From the NCBI RefSeq assembly GCF_041080625.1, contig NZ_CP163518.1:5022001-5086000 (forward strand): a stretch of 64,000 nt of DNA, read 5' to 3'. Both the position numbers and the translations under genes were made by a program. The DNA comes from Streptomyces sp. CG1. GTDB lineage: Bacteria; Actinomycetota; Actinomycetes; Streptomycetales; Streptomycetaceae. Of the stretch, positions 39,486 through 46,194 are shown one piece after another (the first letter of the stretch is position 1; every line of letters begins with the position of its first letter). Below the pieces are notes generated by a model that did no database searches, had not been told where the DNA came from, and saw only the letters and a program-made list of their open reading frames with translations.

Positions 39486-40778
39486 GTGGCCACCAGTCCT
39501 CCGTTTCCGACGTATCCCCCGGGCCCCGAGGGCCTTGTGCTTCGCCATCCGCACTGGTGGCAGCGCAGGTGGGTGCGGTACGGGGCACTGATCACGCTGC
39601 TGGCGCTGTCCGGGCTGGTCATCCTCGCGATGGTGCGCAGGCAGACCGGTACCGAGGGGTTTGTCGTCGGGCTCGGGCTGGCCATGCTGCCCGTGCCCTG
39701 GCTCATAGCCGCCTTCCGCTGGCTGGACCGGGTGGAGCCCGGCCCCTGGCGGAATCTGGTCTTCGCCTTCGCCTGGGGCGCGTGCGCGGCCGCGCTGATA
39801 GCCATCGTCGCCAACAGTTTCGCGACCAAGTGGATAGCCACGGCCACCGCCGATCCGGCCAGCGCCAACACCCTCGGCGCCACCGTGATAGCGCCCATCG
39901 TGGAGGAGTCCGCCAAGGCCGCCGCCGTCCTGCTGGTCTTTCTCTTCCGCAGACGTGACTTCACCGGGATCGTGGACGGGGTGGTGATAGCGGGGATCAC
40001 CGCCACCGGGTTCGCGTTCACCGAGAACATCCTCTACCTGGGTACGGCCTTCGGTACCGACCAGCTCACCGGCGACCGCGGCATCGCCTCCGTCACCGCC
40101 GCCACCTTCTTCGTGCGCATCGTGATGTCCCCGTTCGCGCACCCCCTGTTCACCACCCTCACCGGTCTCGGCTTCGGCGTCGCCGCGCTCTCCGCGGAGC
40201 GGCAGCGCGCCCGGCGGGTGCTGCTGCCGATCTGCGGTCTGCTCCTCGCGATGAGCATGCACGCCTTCTGGAACGGCTCCTCCACCTTCGGCGAGTTCGG
40301 GTTCTTCGCCGTCTACGGCGCGTTCATGATGCCCGTGTTCGGGCTGCTGACCTGGCTCGCGATCTGGACGCGGCAGCGGGAGCTGCGGACCGTGCGGGAG
40401 GAGCTGCCCGCGTATGTGCTGGCCGGGTGGCTGGGGCCGGCCGAGCCGTTCGCGCTCGGGTCGATGGGGGCGCGGGGGACGGCACGTGACTATGCCCGGC
40501 ACCACCATGGCCGGGCGGCCGCCCGGGCGGTGGCGCAGTACGAGGCGTACGCCACGTCGCTCGCGTTTCTGCGGCGCCGGGGGCGGCAGGGGAAGGCCGG
40601 GGCCGACTTCGTCGTACGGGAGCGGGAGCTGCTGGACGAGCTGTGGAAGCGGAGGGACGTGGCCCGGCCCGCTTTGGAGTATGCGGCCAGGGCATCGATT
40701 CCGGCCCCGGTGCACTGGGCGCCGCAGTTCGGGTATCCGGCAGTGCCGTATCCCGCGTACAACCCGTATCGGTCGTAG
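39486..40778 (+). CDS. PrsW-family intramembrane metalloprotease
   Basis: A 430-residue polytopic protein with about eight membrane helices. The PrsW motifs are present: EESAK (Glu140-Glu141-x-x-Lys144), FAFTEN (with Glu180/Asn181) and conserved His in later helices (AHPLF, MHAFWN). The soluble C-terminal 120 residues are basic and end in a Tyr/Pro-rich tail. In Bacillus PrsW cleaves an anti-sigma factor. Here the substrate is unknown, and the membrane sigma fusion about 10 kb away is one speculative candidate. It follows trmB closely. Confidence 0.85.
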   Translation: MATSPPFPTYPPGPEGLVLRHPHWWQRRWVRYGALITLLALSGLVILAMVRRQTGTEGFVVGLGLAMLPVPWLIAAFRWLDRVEPGPWRNLVFAFAWGACAAALIAIVANSFATKWIATATADPASANTLGATVIAPIVEESAKAAAVLLVFLFRRRDFTGIVDGVVIAGITATGFAFTENILYLGTAFGTDQLTGDRGIASVTAATFFVRIVMSPFAHPLFTTLTGLGFGVAALSAERQRARRVLLPICGLLLAMSMHAFWNGSSTFGEFGFFAVYGAFMMPVFGLLTWLAIWTRQRELRTVREELPAYVLAGWLGPAEPFALGSMGARGTARDYARHHHGRAAARAVAQYEAYATSLAFLRRRGRQGKAGADFVVRERELLDELWKRRDVARPALEYAARASIPAPVHWAPQFGYPAVPYPAYNPYRS

Positions 40779-40823
40779 ACCTTCGGGTTGCGGAGGGTTC
40801 GGCACCGCCGGATTCAGCCGTCG

Positions 40824-41768
40824 CTAGGCCGACGCCTCCGTCAGGCTCGCCACTTCCCCCTCCGTCAGCTTCAGGTCCGCCGCCCCCAGCAGGGCCGGGA
40901 GCTGCTCCACCGTGCGGGCCGAGGCGATCGGGGCGGTGATGGTCGGCTGGGCGGCGAGCCAGGCGAGGGCGACCGTGGCCACCGGGGCGTCGTGCGCGGC
41001 GGCGATCTCGTCCAGGGCCGTGAGGACCTTCTGGCCTCGCTCGGAGTCCGCGTACTGCTGGGCCCGGCCCGCGCGGGCGCTGTCGACCGTGGTGCCGGGG
41101 CGGTACTTGCCGGTCAGGAAGCCCGCGGCGAGGGAGAAGTACGGGACCGCGGACAGGCCCTCCTTGGCGGCCAGGTCCTGCAGCGGGCCCTCGTAGGTGT
41201 CACGGGAGACCAGGTTGTAGTGCGGCTGGAGAGCGACATAGCGGGCCAGGCCCTCGCGGTCGGAGAAGTCGAGGGAGGCCTTGAGGCGCTCGGGGCTGAT
41301 GTTGGAGGCGGCGATGTGCCGGACCTTGCCCGCCCTCACCAGCTCGTCGAGGGCGCCGATGATCTCCTCCACCGGCACCTCGGGCTTGTCGAAGTGGGTG
41401 TAGTAGAGGTCGATGTAGTCGGTGTCCAGGCGGCGCAGGGAGGCGTCGGCGGCGGCCTTGATGTTGGCGCCGGACAGGCCCTGGTACTCGGGGTGCTGGC
41501 TGACCTTGGTGGCGATGACGACGCTGTCCCGGTTGCCGCGGGCCTTGACCCACTTACCGATGATCGTCTCGGACTCGCCACCCTTGTTGCCCTCGATCCA
41601 GGCGGTGTAGGAGTCGGCGGTGTCGATGAAGTTGCCGCCCGCCGCCGCATAGGCGTCGAGGACGGCGAAGGAGGTCTCCTCGTCGGCGGTCCAGCCGAAG
41701 ACGTTGCCGCCGAGGGAGAGCGGGAAGACCTCGAGGCCGGAAGAGCCGAGTGTGCGCAAAGACGTCAT
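40824..41768 (-). CDS. Aldo/keto reductase
   Basis: A 314-residue NADPH-dependent (beta/alpha)8-barrel oxidoreductase. The catalytic tetrad is visible as Asp49, Tyr54, Lys88 and His125 (FIDTADSY, ATKVS, YYTHFDK). It resembles the YhdN/general-stress AKR group. It is convergent with the PrsW gene and separated from the upstream M23 gene by a hairpin terminator. The physiological aldehyde or ketone is unknown. Confidence 0.9.
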   Translation of the reverse strand: MTSLRTLGSSGLEVFPLSLGGNVFGWTADEETSFAVLDAYAAAGGNFIDTADSYTAWIEGNKGGESETIIGKWVKARGNRDSVVIATKVSQHPEYQGLSGANIKAAADASLRRLDTDYIDLYYTHFDKPEVPVEEIIGALDELVRAGKVRHIAASNISPERLKASLDFSDREGLARYVALQPHYNLVSRDTYEGPLQDLAAKEGLSAVPYFSLAAGFLTGKYRPGTTVDSARAGRAQQYADSERGQKVLTALDEIAAAHDAPVATVALAWLAAQPTITAPIASARTVEQLPALLGAADLKLTEGEVASLTEASA

Positions 41769-41779
41769 GCCCTACGTCA

Positions 41780-41816
41780 ACGCCGGCGGCGGATGATCTC
41801 ATTCCGCCGCCGGCGT
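41780..41816 (-). terminator. Hairpin terminator between M23 peptidase and aldo/keto reductase
   Basis: Perfect 14-bp stem ACGCCGGCGGCGGA (41780-41793) and TCCGCCGCCGGCGT (41803-41816). It is very stable but has no long U-tract. Confidence 0.55.
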
Positions 41817-41838
41817 CGCGTTCACACGAATGCCATGC

Positions 41839-42855
41839 TCAGGGGTTGAGGCCCTTGTCCCGCAGCCACGGCGCCGGGTCGATGGCGGAGGCCTGGCCGT
41901 TCGGATGGACCTCCAGGTGGAGGTGCGGGCCGGTGACGTTGCCGGTGGCGCCGATGCGGCCGATGACGTCGCCGGTGGACACCTTCTGGCCGACCGAGAC
42001 GTTGATCGAGGACTGGTGGCAGAACCACAGCTCGGTGCCGTCGTCCAGGGTCATGACGGTGCGGTAGCCGTAGGCGCCGGCCCAGCCCGCCTCGGTGATC
42101 GTGCCGCCGTGGACGGCCTTGATGAGGGTGCCGGTGGGGGCGGCGAAGTCGAGGCCGGTGTGGTAGCCGGAGGACCACATCGCGCCGGGCTGACCGAAGG
42201 TGCCGGTGATCGTGTACGACACGACGGGCAGCGTGTACTCCTTGGCCAGCTCGGCCAGGCGCTTGGCCTCGGCGGCCTTCTTTGCGTCGGCCTCCGCATT
42301 CGCCTTGGCGTCGGCGGCCTTGGCGGCGGCCTCCTTCTCCGCCTTGGCCGCTGCGTCGGCGGTCTGCTTCTCGGCGGCGGCGAGCGCGGCCGCGGTGGCC
42401 TTGCTGTCGGCCTTGCTCTGCTGCTGCTCGGCCTGGGCCATGATCCGGTTGCGCAGGGCCTCGCCGGCGTCACCGCTGTCGGCGCTCTCGGTGGTCGCGC
42501 CGACCTTGCTGAGCCCGGTGGCGGTGGCCTGGTGCTGGTGGGAGGAGTCGTCGCCGAAGAAGTGGGTGACGGAGTCCGGCAGGGATATGGAGACCGGCGG
42601 CTTGCCGGTGTTGGCGCTGGCCATGCCGCCCGCGCCGACGGCGGCCATCACGCCGACGCCGAGGACGGTGGAGCTGCGCGCGAATCCGCCGCGCTGCCTG
42701 GCGACGCGGTGCCGGCCGCGGACGGGGGATTCCTCGGTGGGGTTCCACTCCTCCCAGGGGCCCTCCTCCGCGCGGTAGGAGCCGTAGCCGAAGGTCTCGG
42801 GCTCGGCTTGCGCGGGCGCGAACGGGGCTTCTGGGGCAGGCGGGTTGGACGCCAC
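41839..42855 (-). CDS. M23 family cell-wall endopeptidase with coiled coil
   Basis: A 338-residue peptidoglycan hydrolase starting with GTG 42855 behind AAGGAG. A cytoplasmic tail of 55-60 residues, a hydrophobic signal-anchor (about 60-82) and an Ala/Lys/Glu coiled coil (about 128-205) precede the LytM domain. Zinc ligands are His232, Asp236 (HTGLD) and His313 (HLH); His280 and His311 are the catalytic histidines. It cleaves peptide cross-links outside the membrane. Its mRNA begins with a c-di-AMP riboswitch, linking it to germination and osmotic control as for other streptomycete wall lytic enzymes. Confidence 0.9.
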   Translation of the reverse strand: MASNPPAPEAPFAPAQAEPETFGYGSYRAEEGPWEEWNPTEESPVRGRHRVARQRGGFARSSTVLGVGVMAAVGAGGMASANTGKPPVSISLPDSVTHFFGDDSSHQHQATATGLSKVGATTESADSGDAGEALRNRIMAQAEQQQSKADSKATAAALAAAEKQTADAAAKAEKEAAAKAADAKANAEADAKKAAEAKRLAELAKEYTLPVVSYTITGTFGQPGAMWSSGYHTGLDFAAPTGTLIKAVHGGTITEAGWAGAYGYRTVMTLDDGTELWFCHQSSINVSVGQKVSTGDVIGRIGATGNVTGPHLHLEVHPNGQASAIDPAPWLRDKGLNP

Positions 42856-42878
42856 TCGGGCGTGCTCCTTTCCTTCCT

Positions 42879-43036
42879 CCGCCTACCGGGTTAGCTGACG
42901 GGTTCGGAGCAGGAAGGTCTCCTACGCGCGTATACCTGGCGTGGACTCGACGAGTTCACGTCAGTATCCGCGTGATTCACCCCAAGGTGGTGGTTCCCCG
43001 GTTCCCTTGCGGGATTCGGCGCGTGCGCACGGAGCC
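42879..43036 (-). ncRNA. c-di-AMP (ydaO/yuaA) riboswitch
   Basis: The minus-strand leader of the M23 gene contains the hallmarks of the ydaO class in order: CCGAATCCCGCAAGGGAACC near 43018-42999, a GGGGTGAATC core near 42984, and the conserved 3' part CCGAACCCGTCAGCTAACC with GTAGGCGG at about 42908-42878. It ends about 25 bases before the GTG start. Binding of c-di-AMP normally turns expression off. In Streptomyces this class precedes cell-wall hydrolase genes. Confidence 0.85.
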
Positions 43037-43095
43037 GCCTCTTGTGACGGCTGGGACGACCGCGCTGCGTTATCGAACGTTAATAGACCTCAGAG

Positions 43096-43239
43096 TCACT
43101 TTCCAAGCCGTTCGGCTTGATCATTAACGTTTTCCGACGGGGACTTACCGGCCAGGAACGCTGCAAATCGGGCGAGTTGGCAGTCGTACAGGAGTGTCGG
43201 CGTTTTTGATGGTGTCTCAGATGTTATGCGGAGGGCCAT
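43096..43239 (-). CDS. Possible 47-residue protein upstream of the riboswitch
   Basis: ATG 43239 to TGA 43096, of lower GC than the surroundings. The peptide (MALRITSETPSKTPTLLYDC start) has no recognisable domain and only a weak ribosome site. Its 3' end overlaps a 16-bp palindrome CAAGCCGTTCGGCTTG (43104-43119). Inverted AACGTTAAT/ATTAACGTT arms lie at 43076-43084 and 43123-43131. It may instead be the promoter area of the M23 transcript. Confidence 0.25.
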   Translation of the reverse strand: MALRITSETPSKTPTLLYDCQLARFAAFLAGKSPSENVNDQAERLGK

Positions 43240-43420
43240 CGTCCGGTCACCGTGAGTGAAGGCGATCGCCCTGCCGCCAGGTTGTCCGGCGTACGTACGG
43301 CCTGGCCGGACCGGGCCCGCGGGCGAGCGCCTCGACCCGAGCGGAAGACGCCGTTCCACACCTCCCGGTTAACCGGTGTGCATGCTGTCCTGCGCATGGC
43401 GTACACTGAAGACACAACGA

Positions 43421-43494
43421 CGCGGGGTGGAGCAGCTCGGTAGCTCGCTGGGCTCATAACCCAGAGGTCGCAGGTTCAAATCCTGTCCCCGCTA
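43421..43494 (+). tRNA. Initiator tRNA-Met (CAT)
   Basis: A 74-nt cloverleaf with anticodon CAT at 43455-43457. The anticodon stem GGG...CCC with three G:C pairs and the unpaired C1/T72 at the acceptor end identify the initiator form. CCA is not encoded. A TACACT (43402-43407) just upstream may be its -10 box. Confidence 0.95.
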
Positions 43495-43500
43495 CTGAAG

Positions 43501-43539
43501 ACTCAGGGCCCGGAAACCATTGGTTTCCGGGCCCTGAGT
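43501..43539 (+). terminator. Strong intrinsic terminator after tRNA-Met
   Basis: Perfect 19-bp inverted repeat (43501-43519 with 43521-43539) closed by a minimal loop and followed by GTTTTC. It begins six bases after the tRNA. Confidence 0.85.
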
Positions 43540-43580
43540 GTTTTCGGTGTTTCACCGGCCCCAAGAGCTTTCCGGGCGGA

Positions 43581-44714
43581 TCACCCCACCAGATGCCTGT
43601 TCGGCGCCTTGGCCTGGTCCTCGTACTCCGGCAGTACGACCACCACGGCGCCCCCCTTCACCAAGATCCCCGTACCGTCGGCCCCCGCCACGAACGTGTC
43701 CGGCTCCTGCCACGCGGTGACCACCCGCCGTACCCCCGCCCGGAGGATCAGCTCCGAGCACGGCGCGGGGCGGGAGGCGCGCCGGGCGCACGGCTCCAGG
43801 CTGCTGTACACGGTGGCGGCAGGCAGCCGGGGGTCCGCCGGGTCGATCTTCGCGAGCGCGGCCTCCTCCGCGTGGACCACGGGGTCGTCCCCCTCGCGCG
43901 AGTGGCCGCGGGCCAGCTCCGTACCGTCGGCCGCCACCACGACCGCACCCACGCTGAACGCCGTGGGCGACGGCGGGCACAGCGCGGCGAGTTCGCAGGC
44001 GGTGCGCAGCCAGTGGCGGTCGGCGGCGGTGGGGAGCGGGCCGGTCCCGGGGGCCGTGGGCTCGTAGCGCATGAGGACCACGTCCTCGATGCGTCGGGTC
44101 TCGGTCAGCCGCAGCCGGCCGGCCTGGTAGCCGCCCGGGCCGAACAGGCGGGGTGCGGCCGGGTCGCCGACGAACAGCGGGGCGAGGACCAGCTGCAACT
44201 CGTCGGCGAGGCCCTGCCGCAGCAGCTGGGTGTGGACCGTGCCGCCGCCCTCGACCATCAGCCGCCGTACGCCGCGCACGTCGTGCAGGTGGGACAGCAG
44301 GGCGCGCCAGTCGAGGTCGGGGCCGAGCGGGACGACGTCGGCGGCGCCGCCGAGGCGGCGGGCGGCCTGCTCGGCGCCCTTGTCGGTCGTGTAGACGAGC
44401 TTGTCGCCGCCGGTGTGCCAGAACTTTGCGCCGGGGTCGAGGTCGCCGGCGGCGGTGACGGTCACCTTCAGCGGGTACTCCGGCCGGCCCTCCCGGACAC
44501 GGGCCGCGCGGCGCTCGGCGGAGTTGACCAGCAGCCGCGGGTTGTCGGCGCGAATCGTGCCGGCGCCGATCAGGATGGCGTCGACGGAGGCCCGTACCGC
44601 GTCGACCCGGTCGAAGTCGGCCGGGCTGGACAGCAGAAGCCGTTCGGGACCGGTGTCGTCCAGGTAGCCGTCGAGGGAGACGGCGGCGGACAGCAGCACG
44701 TACGGGTACGACAT
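43581..44714 (-). CDS. ribD: RibD-like bifunctional protein with swapped domains (reductase N-terminal, deaminase C-terminal)
   Basis: A 377-residue protein. Residues 1-220 are a RibD_C/dihydrofolate-reductase-fold reductase (SAAVSLDGYLDD; LMVEGGGTVHTQLL). Residues 235-377 are a zinc deaminase with HAEE (His281, catalytic Glu283) and the Cys309/Cys319 pair in EPC-x9-C. Canonical RibD has the opposite order and C-x8-C. It may deaminate and reduce the pyrimidine intermediate made by GTP cyclohydrolase II (45518), in riboflavin or a specialised pyrimidine-derived pathway. It is divergent from the MarR gene at 44776, whose operator overlaps the shared promoter region. Confidence 0.75.
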   Translation of the reverse strand: MSYPYVLLSAAVSLDGYLDDTGPERLLLSSPADFDRVDAVRASVDAILIGAGTIRADNPRLLVNSAERRAARVREGRPEYPLKVTVTAAGDLDPGAKFWHTGGDKLVYTTDKGAEQAARRLGGAADVVPLGPDLDWRALLSHLHDVRGVRRLMVEGGGTVHTQLLRQGLADELQLVLAPLFVGDPAAPRLFGPGGYQAGRLRLTETRRIEDVVLMRYEPTAPGTGPLPTAADRHWLRTACELAALCPPSPTAFSVGAVVVAADGTELARGHSREGDDPVVHAEEAALAKIDPADPRLPAATVYSSLEPCARRASRPAPCSELILRAGVRRVVTAWQEPDTFVAGADGTGILVKGGAVVVVLPEYEDQAKAPNRHLVG

Positions 44715-44740
44715 CGGCGCGGTCTCCCTGCGAAGTCCTC

Positions 44741-44769
44741 TTGGTTCAAGTTTGAAACAAACCTACACT
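44741..44769 (+). promoter_or_regulatory. Promoter of the MarR gene with embedded operator
   Basis: TTGGTT (44741-44746), a 17-base spacer, then TACACT (44764-44769). The ATG is at 44776, so the transcript is probably leaderless. The inverted repeat TTCAA-GT-TTGAA (44745-44756) overlaps the -35/spacer, a good position for autorepression and for control of the divergent ribD-like gene. Confidence 0.65.
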
Positions 44770-44775
44770 GTCGGC

Positions 44776-45294
44776 ATGACGACCCGCTGGCTCAGCCCCG
44801 AGGAGCAGCGCGCGTGGCGCGCGTACATGGCCGCGACCCACCTGCTGGAGGACGCGATGGACCGGCAGCTCCAACAGGACGCCGGCATGCCCCACCTGTT
44901 CTACTCAGTGCTGGCCAATCTCTCCGAGGCGCCCGACCGGCGGCTGCGCATGACCGATCTCGCCGAGAAGCTGAAGATCACGCGCAGTCGGCTGACGTAT
45001 GCGGTGACCCGCCTGGAGCGGGACGGGCTGGTGCGCCGGGAGAACTGCCGCTGGGACAAACGCAGCAGCATCGCCGTACTGACGGACGAAGGAATGGCCG
45101 TGCTGGAGCGTACGGCACCCGGGCACGTCGCGGTCGTGCGCGCCACCCTGTTCGACCGGCTCACGCCGGAGCAGGTGGGGCAGCTGGAGGAGATCTTCAC
45201 GGGGGTCGCGCGCGGGTTGCAGGGCGAGGGCGACAGCGAGGCCGGGGCGGACGACGTTCCCTGGCGGCGCCGGTCGTCCTGTTCCGGCGCCTGA
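44776..45294 (+). CDS. MarR-family repressor of the ribD/ribA regulon
   Basis: A 172-residue winged-helix regulator with the recognition region MTDLAEKLKITRSRLTYAVTRLERDGLV and the wing RRENCRWDKRSSIAVLTDEG. It lies between the ribD-like gene (divergent) and the GTP cyclohydrolase gene (downstream). TTCAA/TTGAA-type sites occur in front of all three genes, so it is the obvious local regulator. The inducer may be a pathway product or a flavin-like compound. Confidence 0.82.
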   Translation: MTTRWLSPEEQRAWRAYMAATHLLEDAMDRQLQQDAGMPHLFYSVLANLSEAPDRRLRMTDLAEKLKITRSRLTYAVTRLERDGLVRRENCRWDKRSSIAVLTDEGMAVLERTAPGHVAVVRATLFDRLTPEQVGQLEEIFTGVARGLQGEGDSEAGADDVPWRRRSSCSGA

Positions 45295-45420
45295 GCCACA
45301 CCCGACCGGCCGCCGAGCCACACCCGACCGGCCGCCGAGTCGCGGCCGTCCGGCTTCCGAGTCACAGCCGTCAGCCTCCTGAGTCACATCCGCCATCCGG
45401 AAGTCACACCCGACACCCGG
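45293..45420 (+). repeat. Degenerating 22-bp tandem repeat array
   Basis: Two identical adjacent 22-base units (45293-45314, 45315-45336) beginning GAGCCACACCCGACCGG. They are followed by about four diverged units (45337, 45359, 45381, 45402) that keep the GAGTCACA.CCG phase. The array starts at the MarR stop codon and ends just before the ribA operators. Confidence 0.7.
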
Positions 45421-45427
45421 AAAACAA

Positions 45428-45492
45428 TTGCTTTAAGTTTGAAGCATAGGGTAGGGTCCCCTTCGAAACCGCTGCTTCAAATCTGAAGCAGC
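45428..45492 (+). promoter_or_regulatory. ribA promoter with two operator copies
   Basis: TTGCTT (45428-45433), 18 bases, TAGGGT (45452-45457). Operator-like repeat 1 is GCTTTAAGTTTGAAGC (45430-45445), overlapping the -35/spacer. Repeat 2 is GCTGCTTCA-N4-TGAAGCAGC (45471-45492), a perfect 9-bp inverted repeat in the leader. Both match the TTCAA..TTGAA motif at 44745-44756. Confidence 0.6.
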
Positions 45493-45517
45493 AGCAGCCG
45501 CTTCCGGAGGGACCCGC

Positions 45518-46159
45518 ATGCCCGACACCCCCGCCGCCACACCGCGCGCCCGCGTCCGGGTACCGCTGCGTTTCCAGGACGGCTACAGCGTCGACGCCGA
45601 ACTCGTCACCTTCCACGGTCTGACCGACGCCCAGGAGCACGTCGCGGTCGTCCTCGGCGACCCGGCCCCGGGCTCCGTCCCGCTGGTGCGTCTGCACTCC
45701 GAGTGCCTGACCGGCGACGTCTTCGGCTCGGCCCGCTGCGACTGCGGTCCCCAGCTGCGCGAGGCGGTCGAGCGCATCGCCGACCGCGGCGGCATCCTGC
45801 TCTACCTCCGCCAGGAGGGCCGCGGCATCGGCCTCTACAACAAGCTCGACGCCTACGCCCTGCAGGACCAGGGCCTCGACACCTACGAGGCGAACGCCGC
45901 GCTCGGCCTGCCGGAGGACGCCCGCGACTACACGGCCGCCGCGCAGATGCTCACCGCCCTCGGCATCGGGGAGCTGGACCTGCTGTCCAACAACCCCGAC
46001 AAGGCCGAGCAGTTGCGTGCGCTGGGCGTCGTCGTACGGGACCGGGTGCCGACCGGTGTCTTCACCACGGCCCACAACGTCCGCTACCTGCGCGCGAAGG
46101 TCCTGCAGACCCGGCACACCCTGCCGCTGGCGGAACTCACGGAGCGGAACGCGGGCTGA
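45518..46159 (+). CDS. ribA: GTP cyclohydrolase II
   Basis: A 213-residue enzyme behind CGGAGGGAC. The zinc cysteines are Cys63, Cys74 and Cys76 (C-x10-C-x-C). YLRQEGRGIGL is the GTP-binding loop. Tyr113 in DAYALQD aligns with the catalytic Tyr105 of E. coli RibA. In some S. coelicolor paralogues this position is reported as Met and the enzyme stops at a formylated product; here Tyr is kept, so the normal GCH II reaction is expected. It stands alone without ribB/ribE/ribH, so it may feed a specialised pathway with the ribD-like neighbour. Confidence 0.88.
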   Translation: MPDTPAATPRARVRVPLRFQDGYSVDAELVTFHGLTDAQEHVAVVLGDPAPGSVPLVRLHSECLTGDVFGSARCDCGPQLREAVERIADRGGILLYLRQEGRGIGLYNKLDAYALQDQGLDTYEANAALGLPEDARDYTAAAQMLTALGIGELDLLSNNPDKAEQLRALGVVVRDRVPTGVFTTAHNVRYLRAKVLQTRHTLPLAELTERNAG

Positions 46160-46194
46160 GCCGGCCCGCCCCCAGCGGGACACCGGTGGTGGTC

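Noticed and set aside
43096..43359. 87-codon version of the small frame before the riboswitch
   Set aside because: Its upstream half is Arg/Pro/Gly-rich noise. Only the last 47 codons look coding-like, and even these are doubtful.
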